Of a stretch of 64,000 bases of DNA, positions 43,993 through 52,538 are shown in pieces (position 1 is the first letter of the stretch; each line of letters opens with the position of its first letter). The notes under the pieces are model-generated. The model did no database searches and was not told where the DNA came from. It saw only the letters and a program-made list of their open reading frames with translations. The translations under genes were made by a program, and so were the position numbers. The stretch is from Cupriavidus pauculus (GTDB taxonomy: Bacteria > Pseudomonadota > Gammaproteobacteria > Burkholderiales > Burkholderiaceae): positions 1,860,001-1,924,000 of the forward strand of contig NZ_CP044065.1 in NCBI RefSeq assembly GCF_008693385.1, read 5' to 3'.

Positions 43993-44730
43993 TCAGTGGC
44001 CCGCGCTCTGGCCGCCGTCCACGTGCAGGATCTCGCCCGTGATGAACGGGGCCGACTCCAGGAACAGGACCGCTTCCGCGATATCGCTCATTTCGCCCAT
44101 ATGGCCCACGGGGTGCAGCTTGCCCAGCGCCTCATAAGTTTCCGGTGCGTGCATCGGCGACTTGATGATGCCGGGAGACACGGCGTTCACGCGGATATTG
44201 CGCTTGGCGTATTCGATGGCCAGCGACTTGGTGGCCGAGTTGATGCCGCCCTTGGTCAGCGACGCGAGCACCGAGGGCACGCCATCCACGGCGTGGTCGG
44301 TCAGGCTGGTCGTGATGCTGACCACATGGCCCTTGCCCTGCTTCTCCATTTCGGCCACGGCCAGTTGCGTGATGTAGAAGAAGCCCGCGAGGTTCACGCC
44401 GACCTTCGTCGTGAAGTCCTCCTGCGTGTAGCTCGTGAACGGCTTGGCGATAAAGATGCCGGCGTTGTTGACCAGCGCGTCCACGCGGCCGAACTTTTCC
44501 ACGGCGGCGGCCACGGCGCGGCGCGCGGTGTCCGGATCGGCGATGTCGCCCGCCACGGCGACGACGTCCTGATCGTCACCCTGCCTGATGCCACGCGCGG
44601 TGGCGACCACGCGATAACCGCGTTGACGATAGGCCTTCACCAGCTCTGCGCCGATGCCTTGCGATGCGCCGGTAATGATGGCGACCTTCTGCGTCGCTTG
44701 CGTGGATTGCGTGGTTTGCGTTGTGCTCAT
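43993..44730 (-). CDS. SDR-family protein with an altered catalytic tyrosine
   Basis: The 245-residue product has the nucleotide loop TGASQGIGAELV (20-31) and NNAG (88-91). The YxxxK catalytic motif is replaced: residues 152-161 read PSVLASLTKG, so K160 is kept and the tyrosine position is Ala 156. Later parts (NAVSPGIIKSPMH, HVDGGQSAGH) are standard. NADPH binding is likely, but classical carbonyl reduction is doubtful. The N-terminus MSTTQTTQSTQATQ is coded by a 9-base tandem repeat. GAAGAGG lies before the ATG at 44730. It is downstream of the ynb-like operon but has its own 150-base leader. Confidence 0.82.
   Translation of the reverse strand: MSTTQTTQSTQATQKVAIITGASQGIGAELVKAYRQRGYRVVATARGIRQGDDQDVVAVAGDIADPDTARRAVAAAVEKFGRVDALVNNAGIFIAKPFTSYTQEDFTTKVGVNLAGFFYITQLAVAEMEKQGKGHVVSITTSLTDHAVDGVPSVLASLTKGGINSATKSLAIEYAKRNIRVNAVSPGIIKSPMHAPETYEALGKLHPVGHMGEMSDIAEAVLFLESAPFITGEILHVDGGQSAGH
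44692..44727. repeat. Four copies of a 9-base repeat coding the SDR N-terminus
   Basis: CGTCGCTTG, CGTGGATTG, CGTGGTTTG and CGTTGTGCT in tandem (44692-44727), encoding the Thr-Gln-(Thr/Ser/Ala) repeats of the SDR N-terminus on the minus strand. It is a likely slippage site that varies the length of a flexible N-terminal tail. Confidence 0.55.
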
Positions 44731-44880
44731 GATGAACCTCTTCAATATTGGGATTGACCTTGGCGTCTTGCGCTTGCCAATCGAACCGTCGTGGTCGATG
44801 GCGTAAATCTAGGTCAGCCCCGGAGATTCATGAACGGCCTGCCTCCACAAACACTTGTGCGCGGCGGTAACAAATGCGGA

Positions 44881-45837
44881 TTACGGTACCCACCAGAACC
44901 GCGTGATATGGAAGAACACGGGCGCCGCAAACACCACGGAATCGAGCCGGTCCAGCATGCCGCCGTGGCCCTGGATCATGTGCCCCCAGTCCTTGATGCC
45001 CCGGTCGCGCTTGATGGCCGACATCACGAGCCCGCCGAAGAACCCCATCAGCGCGATGACCAGCGCCACGGCCCCCGCCTTCAGCGGCGAACCGTAAGGC
45101 GTGATCCACCACAGCGACGCGCCCAGCGCCGTCGCGCTCAGCACGCCGCCGACAAACCCCTCGACGGTCTTGGAAGGCGACAGCGTCGGCGCGATCTTGC
45201 GCTTGCCGACGAGCTTCCCCCATACGTACTGCAGCACATCGCTGCCCTGCACCACGATCACGAGAAACGCGATCAACAGCAGGTTGCGCTCCTCGAAATC
45301 GGGAATCGGCAGCGTAAGCAATGCGGGCACGTGGGAGATGCAGAACACGCAGATCATCACCGCCCACTGCACGCCCGCGCATCGCTCCAGAAAGCGCGTG
45401 GTCTCCGAAGACACCGCGGCGAGAATCGGCAGGAACAGGAACGCATAGACCGGGATAAAGATCGAGAACAATCCATACCAGCCGATGTACACGAGCACGT
45501 ACTGCGCGGGCAGAAAGAAGAAGAACGCCGCGACGATCGCGCGATGGTCGCCGCGCCGCGTGGTGGTGATCGTCACGAACTCGCGCAGCGCATAGAACGA
45601 CAGCAGGCCGAACAGGATCACGATCGCGCCGCGTCCCATCGCGAACACCACGCCAAGAATGCCGATCATCCACCACCACGCGGAAACGCGCGACGCGAGG
45701 TTGTCGATCACGTTGTTGGGCTGGCCCTTCGCCACACGCCAGCGCAGGATCGACGTGACCAGCGACGCGAAAATCAGCACGCCGAACGCGCCGGCAAACA
45801 GCAATTGGGTCTCATGCATCATGTGCAGGCTCTGCAT
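44881..45837 (-). CDS. ynbB: YnbB-like CDP-diglyceride synthase (CdsA family)
   Basis: The 318-residue product has about eight membrane segments and the CdsA signature near its end: SAIKRDRGIKDWGHMIQGHGG, then LDRLDSVVFAAP, matching S-x3-KRD-x4-KD-x5-GHGG-x2-DRxD. CdsA makes CDP-diacylglycerol from phosphatidate and CTP at the inner membrane. The LSPSKTVEGFVGG segment is also conserved. It is the last gene of a six-gene operon and starts five bases after the acyltransferase stop. The normal housekeeping cdsA sits elsewhere in such genomes with the ispU/dxr genes, so this is a second, pathway-specific copy (inference). Confidence 0.88.
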   Translation of the reverse strand: MQSLHMMHETQLLFAGAFGVLIFASLVTSILRWRVAKGQPNNVIDNLASRVSAWWWMIGILGVVFAMGRGAIVILFGLLSFYALREFVTITTTRRGDHRAIVAAFFFFLPAQYVLVYIGWYGLFSIFIPVYAFLFLPILAAVSSETTRFLERCAGVQWAVMICVFCISHVPALLTLPIPDFEERNLLLIAFLVIVVQGSDVLQYVWGKLVGKRKIAPTLSPSKTVEGFVGGVLSATALGASLWWITPYGSPLKAGAVALVIALMGFFGGLVMSAIKRDRGIKDWGHMIQGHGGMLDRLDSVVFAAPVFFHITRFWWVP

Positions 45838-45842
45838 GGTGA

Positions 45843-46511
45843 TCAGTCTTCCAGCTCGGGGGCGATCGACAGCAGCCCATTCCGGGCGCGCTCGAGAAAT
45901 GCTTCCTTGGACTCGTCAGGGGCCAGCGTCAGCGGCGTGCCGAACGTCACCGTACAGAGCAGCGGCACCGGCACGATCTCGCCCTTCGGCATCACACGAT
46001 TGAGGTTGTCGATCCAGACGGGCACGAACTCGACGGGCGCATCGACGGTATCGGCCGTGCAGCTGCGCGCGAGGTGGTAGATGCCGCTCTTGAACGGAAG
46101 CAGCCGCGCGTCCGTCGTGTTGCGCGTGCCCTCGGGGAAGATGATCAGCGACGATCCGGCGGCCAGCGCGTCCTTCATCTGCGAGACCGGATCCGCGACC
46201 GCACCGCCGGCCGCTCCACCCTGCCCGCCGGTCCGATCGATCAGTAGCGCATGGAACACGTCACGCCCGATGAATCGCCGGAGCGGCGACTTCAGCCAGT
46301 AATCGGCGCCCGCCACGGGCCGCGTAGAAGGCCGCAGATCGGGTGGCAGGCTGCCCCAGATCAGCACGAAATCGCCATGGCTGCTGTGGTTGGCAAAGTA
46401 CACGCGCTGCGCGGCGGACGGGATGCAGCCGTTCCATCGCGCCTGCATACCGGTCAATAGCCGCGCAAAGCCGATGATCGCGCGCGCGACGAGTCTTGCT
46501 ATCCAGTTCAT
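45843..46511 (-). CDS. PlsC-type 1-acyl-sn-glycerol-3-phosphate acyltransferase
   Basis: The 222-residue product has the acyltransferase motifs NHSSHGDF (HX4D), LIDRTGG and FPEGTRN with a hydrophobic N-terminus (ARAIIGFARLLTG). It would transfer an acyl group to lysophosphatidate, giving the phosphatidate used by the following CdsA-like enzyme. E. coli ynbABCD lacks a linked acyltransferase, so this is an added step. It lies 28 bases downstream of the small membrane protein. A Gly-rich insert (TGGQGGAAGGAVAD) follows motif II. Confidence 0.87.
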   Translation of the reverse strand: MNWIARLVARAIIGFARLLTGMQARWNGCIPSAAQRVYFANHSSHGDFVLIWGSLPPDLRPSTRPVAGADYWLKSPLRRFIGRDVFHALLIDRTGGQGGAAGGAVADPVSQMKDALAAGSSLIIFPEGTRNTTDARLLPFKSGIYHLARSCTADTVDAPVEFVPVWIDNLNRVMPKGEIVPVPLLCTVTFGTPLTLAPDESKEAFLERARNGLLSIAPELED

Positions 46512-46539
46512 GCGGTAAAGACGTCCAGGAGAAAAGAAG

Positions 46540-47010
46540 TCATGACAGCCGCGCGAACAGGATCAGCATCGCGGCCACCCATTGCCATGCGGCCAGCAGC
46601 GCCGCGTATTTGAGGAAGCGGCTCGCGCCGCGCACACGATCGGCCAGCGGACGCGGCGGCAGCTTGCTCGCGTCGCTGGCGGAGATCCACCCGAGCGCGA
46701 CCATCGCGGCATCCAGCGAACGCAGATCGCCCTCGCCCTGCATATGCGCCAGTGCCGCGAACAGGCCCCGATCGATCTCGATGCGGATAAGCAGGACCAG
46801 CTGCGTCAGTGCGGCGAGTCCGCACAACGCGCCGATCCATAGCCACTGCGATCCGGCCGACAGCATGATGCCGGCCAGCAGCACATCGGCAAACGCAAGC
46901 ACGAGGCCCACCACATTGAGCCGCGCGGCCGCGCGCAGCGAAGCGTTGGCCGCATGCACGAGCCAGCGCGCGTCGAGGGGCGGCAGGGTAGCGTCGTCAC
47001 TGTGCGGCAT
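46540..47010 (-). CDS. Small membrane protein of the ynb-like operon
   Basis: The 156-residue product starts MPHSDDATLPPLDARWL. It has two paired hydrophobic segments (VVGLVLAFADVLLAGIMLSAG and LWIGALCGLAALTQLVLLIRI) and a terminal one (YAALLAAWQWVAAMLILFA). It ends in a short ARLS tail. I do not recognise a named family. Its start lies inside the ynbD-like gene (14-base overlap), so it is translationally coupled and likely to act in the same membrane complex or to protect a lipid intermediate; that is inference only. Confidence 0.75.
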   Translation of the reverse strand: MPHSDDATLPPLDARWLVHAANASLRAAARLNVVGLVLAFADVLLAGIMLSAGSQWLWIGALCGLAALTQLVLLIRIEIDRGLFAALAHMQGEGDLRSLDAAMVALGWISASDASKLPPRPLADRVRGASRFLKYAALLAAWQWVAAMLILFARLS

Positions 47011-48385
47011 GCGATGGCTCCACGAACTGCTCCACAAACGTTGTCAGCGCCGCCACGCTGGCGGGCCCCAGCACCACATGCGGCCGCGCCGCGCGCAGCG
47101 CGGCAAGCGCCTGCTCCGCCGTGCATCGCCGATGCACGGCCAGCCAGCATGCCACCACGAGCGCGCTGCGCGAATACCCGAGCGCGCAGGTGACCAGCAC
47201 GGTCCGCCCCTCGCGATGCCATGCCTCGATCTGCCGCACGGCGCGCTGCAACTGCGCCTGCGACGGCACCGTCAGGTCCAGCACGGGCACGCAGCAATAC
47301 GCATCGCTCTCCACTCGCCGCGGAAACTCGGCGGTCAGGTCCAGCAGCGCATCGGCATCCGCCTGCCGCATCTCGGCTTCGCCAGGCAGGCGGCCGATCC
47401 ACACGCCATCCGCCACGTGATCGACCGCCGCATGCCCGCGCGTCCACCAGCGCGAGTTGAGAAACGCGCCCGCCAGATACGGGGCGAGCATCCACCAGGC
47501 CGCCATCGGCAACGCGCCGTCGTCGCCCTTGCCAAAGCCTTCCGCGCGACCCATGCGATAGATCCATGCCACGCACAGCAACGCTAGCGCGACCCAGACG
47601 AGTACGAGCCATGCGGTCACGGAGACCTGCAAGGCGGCCAGCGACAGCAGCAGCACCACGCCGGCGCCGATGCCATAACGCAAGGCCAGCGCGCGCGCCC
47701 GCGGATCGATGCCCGACGGCTCGACGCCCACCGCCAGCCCCGTGGCTTCCGCGGGCACGACCGCGCGCGCGAGCGGAAACGCGAACACGCAGAGCCATCC
47801 CACGAGCCAGCCCGTCGGCAGGTCGATCAGGTGATGCTGGTAGGTCGTCAGCACCGACACGCCGATCAGCGCGAACCAGCCATGCAACAGCCACCGCCAG
47901 CGGCCGGACAGATGCAATGCATAGGCGACCCACAGCACGACCAGCAGGCTGATATGGAGCGACGGCGCCTGATTGAACGGCTTGTCGAACCCGCCGAGCA
48001 GCGTGAACAGCTGGCCCGCCCATCCATCGGCGGGCGGACGATCGAACGCAAACCGCAGCGGGAACGCGACAAAGCACACGACCGACACGACCTGCGCCAT
48101 CAGCAGGCGCTTCACGTGCGTGAGCAACCCTTCGCGCGTCCGCCACAGGAAGAACGAGAGACCGTACAGCAGATCGATCGACCAGTACGGCAGGATGGTC
48201 CACGGCACGAACGGGATATACCGCTCCCAGTCGTAGTGGAAGTACGGCACGTTCGCGCGCTGGCTTGCGAGCCAGTTGGCGGCGTTATAGGTGCCGAAGA
48301 AGAGCACCGCCATGCCGGCCAGCAGCGTAATGGCCAGCCCCCACGGGCGGCGTGCCGGTATTGCGCTGGCGACGACGCTTGCCAT
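46997..48385 (-). CDS. ynbD: YnbD-like PAP2/dual-specificity phosphatase membrane protein
   Basis: The 462-residue product has an N-terminal membrane PAP2 phosphatase domain with RFAFDRPP, QAPSLHIS and TTYQHHLIDLPTG. A C-terminal dual-specificity/tyrosine phosphatase domain follows, with the CX5R loop VTCALGYSRSALVV (C400, R406). This fusion is the architecture of E. coli YnbD. It could remove phosphate from a phosphatidyl-alcohol phosphate made by the YnbA-like enzyme. Its start overlaps the stop of the hydrolase-methyltransferase gene by one base (TGATG). Confidence 0.87.
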   Translation of the reverse strand: MASVVASAIPARRPWGLAITLLAGMAVLFFGTYNAANWLASQRANVPYFHYDWERYIPFVPWTILPYWSIDLLYGLSFFLWRTREGLLTHVKRLLMAQVVSVVCFVAFPLRFAFDRPPADGWAGQLFTLLGGFDKPFNQAPSLHISLLVVLWVAYALHLSGRWRWLLHGWFALIGVSVLTTYQHHLIDLPTGWLVGWLCVFAFPLARAVVPAEATGLAVGVEPSGIDPRARALALRYGIGAGVVLLLSLAALQVSVTAWLVLVWVALALLCVAWIYRMGRAEGFGKGDDGALPMAAWWMLAPYLAGAFLNSRWWTRGHAAVDHVADGVWIGRLPGEAEMRQADADALLDLTAEFPRRVESDAYCCVPVLDLTVPSQAQLQRAVRQIEAWHREGRTVLVTCALGYSRSALVVACWLAVHRRCTAEQALAALRAARPHVVLGPASVAALTTFVEQFVEPSHAAQ

Positions 48386-50181
48386 CACGCCACCCGCCGC
48401 GCGAGGCTCACGGTAAAGATGCCCCAGGGATCGATCCGCTGCGCGACTTTTTCGAACCCCGCTTCCCGCACGAGTTCGTCCATCTCCGCCTGCGAGCGGC
48501 GCCGCATGACCCATGCCGACCCCGCGCGATGGCTGGTCAGCGCGCGCGCGATGAATTCCAGCTGCGGATGCCACGGCTGCCCCGTGTAGACGAGGTACCC
48601 GCCGGGCCGCACCGCGCGAGACAGACCGCCGAGCGAGCGCGCCACCATCTCGTTGTCGCCGAACAGCTCGTACAACCCGGAGACGATGGCCAGCGTGGGC
48701 GCGGGATCCAGCGCGGCCAGACTCTCGGCATCGAACGCATCGCCGCGCACGAAGCGCGCCATATGCCCGAGCCCTTTCGCGCGGATCAGCGCGCTGCCCT
48801 GCTCGACATTGAGCTCGCTGTAGTCGCGCAGCAGGATGCTCTCCACGGCGGCGCCATTGAGCGCCCCGAGCCGCTGCTGCTGCGAAGCGAGCGCCTCCAG
48901 CACATAGCGGCCATGGCCCGCCGCGATATCGACGATCCGCGCCGGTGTGCCGGACGCATGCAATCGCGCGATCGCCTCGCCGATCAGTTCCTCGACGTGC
49001 ACCTTGCGCTGCCGGATACCGCGCCAGCCGATCGCATCGAGGTAATTGCGATCCATCACCTTGCCGATGCCGAATCGCCCCGCCGCCTCGTTGCGATACA
49101 CGTAATCGAGCGTCGATCCCGAATCGAATCCGGTCTCGTGGCCCAGCCGCACGCCGCGCGACAAGGTGCCGCCGAAGCGCAGGCCCGCGCGCGTGACCGC
49201 CCAGTACAGACCTGCCGGGCTCATCGGCGCCAGCGGTTGCGCGAGGCGATCGGACTCGTCGCGGAAGGGCCCTTCCCGGTCGGCGTGGCGCAGCGATACG
49301 CGCGCGGACGGCGCCTCGCACTCCTGCACGATAAACCGCCGCGCCGCGCTCACGGCCTTTGCGCGATCGCGCTCGCCCAGCGTGTCGTGATAGAAGCCGT
49401 CGAGCACGATCTTCTCCTTGACGCGCGCGCCCAGGCGATCGAAGAACGCATCCTGCGGTCCGCGATGGACTACCCAGTCCGCGCCCGAGATCAGCAGTTG
49501 CGTCGGCACCGTGATGGCCGCGGCATCCGCCACGATGCGCTCGGCCGCGTCGTACAGGTCGAGCAGAATGTTCACGGCGATCGGCCGCGTGATCAGCGGA
49601 TCGGTGTCGTAGCTCGCGATGCGTTCGGGATCGTGCGTGAGGAACTTCGCCTTGACGTAGCTGTTGACGAAGAACTTGCCGCGCAGCTTGTGCATCAGCC
49701 TGAGCCCCGGCCGCGCGAACGGCACATAGAGCTTGACCTTGAACGCCGGCGACGCCAGCACCAGTGCGCGCAGCGGCGGTGCGTAGTCGTGGACCCATGT
49801 GGACGCCAGCACCGCCCCCACGCTCTGCGCGACCACGGCCATCTCCGCGACGGCAATCCCGTAGGTGGCGCCGATATGATCGACAAAGGTCTGGATATCG
49901 CGCACCGATGTGGCCAGGCTCGGGCTGTAGCCGCGCTCCCCGGGCGACCGGCCATGCCCGCGCGCGTCCCACGCAAAGAATGCGTGCCCCGGCAGATCGA
50001 ATTCGTCCACGAGGTGCGCGACGCGCCCGGAGTGTTCATGGCCGCGATGGAACAGCAGGACCGCGCGCTTCGGCAAGGCGTCATCGACCGCCGCCCAGTA
50101 TCGGTAGAACAAGGTCTGGCCGTCGTGCGTCTGGAACTGCGATTCGATCGGGGTTCGCGGGGTTCGCGGGATAGAAGCCAC
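48385..50181 (-). CDS. ynbC: YnbC-like alpha/beta hydrolase fused to SAM-dependent methyltransferase
   Basis: The 598-residue product starts at GTG with a GAGGAG site. Residues 20-290 are a lipase-like alpha/beta hydrolase: FHRGHEHSGR, AWDARGHGRSPG, nucleophile S120 in VAQSVGA and FYHDTLGE with the catalytic His. Residues 330-595 are a class I methyltransferase with VDIAAGHGRYVLEAL, the acidic segment ESILLRDYSELNVEQG and a C-terminal AGFEKVAQRIDPWG. The hydrolase resembles monoacylglycerol lipases/lysophospholipases. The fusion matches E. coli YnbC. It probably removes an acyl chain and methylates the headgroup of a special lipid (inference). It starts six bases after the YnbA-like stop. Confidence 0.88.
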   Translation of the reverse strand: MASIPRTPRTPIESQFQTHDGQTLFYRYWAAVDDALPKRAVLLFHRGHEHSGRVAHLVDEFDLPGHAFFAWDARGHGRSPGERGYSPSLATSVRDIQTFVDHIGATYGIAVAEMAVVAQSVGAVLASTWVHDYAPPLRALVLASPAFKVKLYVPFARPGLRLMHKLRGKFFVNSYVKAKFLTHDPERIASYDTDPLITRPIAVNILLDLYDAAERIVADAAAITVPTQLLISGADWVVHRGPQDAFFDRLGARVKEKIVLDGFYHDTLGERDRAKAVSAARRFIVQECEAPSARVSLRHADREGPFRDESDRLAQPLAPMSPAGLYWAVTRAGLRFGGTLSRGVRLGHETGFDSGSTLDYVYRNEAAGRFGIGKVMDRNYLDAIGWRGIRQRKVHVEELIGEAIARLHASGTPARIVDIAAGHGRYVLEALASQQQRLGALNGAAVESILLRDYSELNVEQGSALIRAKGLGHMARFVRGDAFDAESLAALDPAPTLAIVSGLYELFGDNEMVARSLGGLSRAVRPGGYLVYTGQPWHPQLEFIARALTSHRAGSAWVMRRRSQAEMDELVREAGFEKVAQRIDPWGIFTVSLARRVA

Positions 50182-50186
50182 GGCAC

Positions 50187-50825
50187 TCACTCCTCGGTGG
50201 ACGGCGTGCTGCGCGATGATGCGGCGCGCGCTACGGTAGCTTCCTGCACGCCACGCTGCACGCGCCGTACGATGGTGGCGATGGAGAGCAGGCACAGCAC
50301 GCCCCAGATCCAGCCGCCATAGTGACCGGGACCGAAGCCGAGGCCCAGCCAGAGCCCGAGCGCGCCGAGCACGAACGCGCGGTCGCTCTTGCCGAGCGGG
50401 CCGTCGTAGCGGCGGCTGGCGCCGACCATCGGCCCGATAAGTCCCGCGCACTCGACCATCACGGCGAGCACGGCGAACGGCAGGACGCCGGTACCGAACG
50501 GCAGTACGAATGGAATCACGAGCGCGAGGTCGGAGACGATATCGCCAAGTTCGTTGAGGTAGGCGCCGAGCACACTCTGCTGGTTGTGCTCGCGGGCCAG
50601 CATGCCGTCGATGGCATTGAGGGCCATGCGCAGGAACAGCCAGACCGGCATCAGCAGGAATATCCCCGGCAGCCAGATCAGCGCGCCCACGAGGCCGCCC
50701 ACGACGATCGACCCCACCATGGCCGCGAGGGTCACCTGATTGGCGGTAACGCCGCGCGCGGCCAGCTTTTGCACGAGCGGCCGAAGCCGCGCCTGGAATT
50801 TCGGTTTGATCTGGTAGAGCGTCAT
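50187..50825 (-). CDS. ynbA: YnbA-like CDP-alcohol phosphatidyltransferase
   Basis: The 212-residue product begins MTLYQIKPKFQARLRP, close to YnbA as I remember it. Six membrane segments surround the CDP-alcohol motif: N70-A-I-D73-G74-x2-A77-R78-x8-G87-x3-N91-x3-D95. The usual first and third metal-binding aspartates are both Asn (N70, N91), so the metal site differs from PgsA/PssA-type enzymes. It would condense CDP-diacylglycerol with an alcohol. GVTANQVTLAAMVGS and SDRAFVLGALG are further family marks. It is the first gene of a tightly spaced six-gene operon. Confidence 0.87.
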   Translation of the reverse strand: MTLYQIKPKFQARLRPLVQKLAARGVTANQVTLAAMVGSIVVGGLVGALIWLPGIFLLMPVWLFLRMALNAIDGMLAREHNQQSVLGAYLNELGDIVSDLALVIPFVLPFGTGVLPFAVLAVMVECAGLIGPMVGASRRYDGPLGKSDRAFVLGALGLWLGLGFGPGHYGGWIWGVLCLLSIATIVRRVQRGVQEATVARAASSRSTPSTEE

Positions 50826-50940
50826 CTTGGCTTGTGTGTTCTTGTTCCCGATGCGTGCCGCCGACCTGCTGCCGGCGATCATACTGCGTTCGCCCGCCGC
50901 GATTGTCTCCCATAAGCGACATTCAGGGAACCGTTTGGCG

Positions 50941-50969
50941 TTGACATCACCGGATCGAACCCATAAACA
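50941..50969 (+). promoter_or_regulatory. Probable sigma-70 promoter for the KaiC-like gene
   Basis: TTGACA at 50941-50946, 17-base spacer, TAAACA at 50964-50969, about 100 bases before the ATG at 51069. The -35 is perfect, the -10 weak. The gap of 243 bases to the ynb-like operon holds no gene. A TATGAT on the minus strand near 50880 may be the -10 of the ynb operon. Confidence 0.45.
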
Positions 50970-51068
50970 GGTGTCAGCCGCCGGCAGGACGGCCGCCGGA
51001 AATCTGGGGTAACCGCCCACTCGTCTACAATGACGCGCATCGGCACACTGCGGGCAACCTACTGACCT

Positions 51069-52535
51069 ATGACCAAGCAACTCGTACGCGTGGAATCGGG
51101 CGTACCCGGACTGGACACCATCCTGTGCGGCGGCCTGGTCCAGGGGGCGTCCTACATCGTGCAGGGCAGTCCCGGCGCCGGCAAGACCATCCTTGCAAGC
51201 CAGTTCGCGTTCCGTCAGGTGCGCGGCGGTGGGCGAGTCCTCTACGCGACGCTACTTGCCGAGTCTCATGACCGCCTCTTCCAGGCGCTCTCGACGTTCG
51301 ACTTCTACGACCCATCGATCGTCGGCCAGGACATCTTCTACATCAGCCTGTTCAAGGTCCTGCGCGACGAAGGCCTCCCCGCGCTCGTCAATGCGCTGCG
51401 CGCCGAACTCGCGCGCCAGCGCTGTACCACGCTGGTCCTCGACGGCCTGCTGATCGCAAAGGATCGCGCGGAGACCGCGCTCGACGTCAAGACGTTCGTC
51501 GCCGAACTGCAGAGCCATGCCGCGTTCACGGGCTGCACGGTGCTGTTCCTGACCAGCGCGCGCGTCGATGACGTGAGCCCCGAGCACACGATGGTCGATG
51601 GCGTGCTGCAGCTCAAGGAAGAACTGGTCGGCATCCGCACCGTGCGGCTCATTCGCGTGTCCAAGTCGCGCGGCAGCGCGGCGCTAGGCGGCTATCACCA
51701 GTACCGCATCTCCAATCAGGGCATCGACGTCTATCCGCGCCTGGAGGCACAGCACGGCAGGCCGTCCGAGGACGAGGTGGTCGTGCACGCGCGCGCCGCG
51801 AGCGGCGTCGATGGCTTCGAGGCCATTACCGGCGGCGGCATTACCGCTGCATCGGTCTCCCTGCTGCTGGGGCCCGCCGGCAGCGGCAAGACCACGTTCG
51901 GCCTCAACTTCCTGCACCAGGCCACGCCGGAGGCGCCCGCGCTGTATTTCGGCTTCTACGAATCGCCGAAGCGGCTGCGCGCGAAGGCGCAGGCCCTGGG
52001 CATCCCGCTGGAGCCGCTGGAACGGTCGGGCGCGCTGCATATCGACTGGCATCCGCTCACGGAGAACCTGCTGGACTCGCTCGGCCATCAATTGCTCAAT
52101 ACCGTGCGCGCGAAGGGTATCCGCAGGCTGTTCGTCGATGGCATTACCGGCTTCGAGCGCGCGGCGGTGCACCCTGCCCGGCTCGTCGAGTTCTACACCG
52201 CGCTCTCCAACGAGCTGCGCACCCTCGGCGTGACGGCCATCGGCACGCTGGAGACGCGCGACATCCCGGGCGTGACCGGATTCCACACGCTGCCCGAGTA
52301 TTCGAGCCTGATGGACAACCTCGTGTCGCTGCGGCACGCCGTGATCAACGGCGAACTGCGACGGTTCATCAGCATCGTCAAGATGCGCGACAGCGCGTTC
52401 GACAATGGACTGCACGAAGTGCAGATCGGCCAGGGTGGCCTGCAGGTACGCAGTCGCATGACGATCACGTCCGACGCGTTCGGCGGACAGCAGGCAACCT
52501 TTGAATCCGGCCAGCAACTTTCCGCGCGGATCTGA
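51069..52535 (+). CDS. KaiC-like ATPase with two RecA domains
   Basis: The 488-residue product has two KaiC-type ATPase domains. Domain 1 has VESGVPGLDTILCGGLVQG and Walker A GSPGAGKT (33-40) with acidic strand TLVLDGLL. Domain 2 has GVDGFEAITGGGI and Walker A GPAGSGKT (268-275) with LFVDGITGFE. The double-domain layout equals cyanobacterial KaiC, but the Ser/Thr autophosphorylation region cannot be confirmed. No kaiA or kaiB is nearby. The partner is the single receiver protein that follows after three bases. Such pairs occur with LabA, histidine kinases or GGDEF proteins in proteobacteria and are linked to stress or signalling, with few assigned roles. Confidence 0.88.
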   Translation: MTKQLVRVESGVPGLDTILCGGLVQGASYIVQGSPGAGKTILASQFAFRQVRGGGRVLYATLLAESHDRLFQALSTFDFYDPSIVGQDIFYISLFKVLRDEGLPALVNALRAELARQRCTTLVLDGLLIAKDRAETALDVKTFVAELQSHAAFTGCTVLFLTSARVDDVSPEHTMVDGVLQLKEELVGIRTVRLIRVSKSRGSAALGGYHQYRISNQGIDVYPRLEAQHGRPSEDEVVVHARAASGVDGFEAITGGGITAASVSLLLGPAGSGKTTFGLNFLHQATPEAPALYFGFYESPKRLRAKAQALGIPLEPLERSGALHIDWHPLTENLLDSLGHQLLNTVRAKGIRRLFVDGITGFERAAVHPARLVEFYTALSNELRTLGVTAIGTLETRDIPGVTGFHTLPEYSSLMDNLVSLRHAVINGELRRFISIVKMRDSAFDNGLHEVQIGQGGLQVRSRMTITSDAFGGQQATFESGQQLSARI

Positions 52536-52538
52536 TCC

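Noticed and set aside
46997..49972. A single 991-codon gene joining the YnbD-like and upstream sequence
   Set aside because: Only the part from 48385 has protein motifs. The upstream part overlaps the hydrolase-methyltransferase in another frame, and a TGATG stop-start junction is present.
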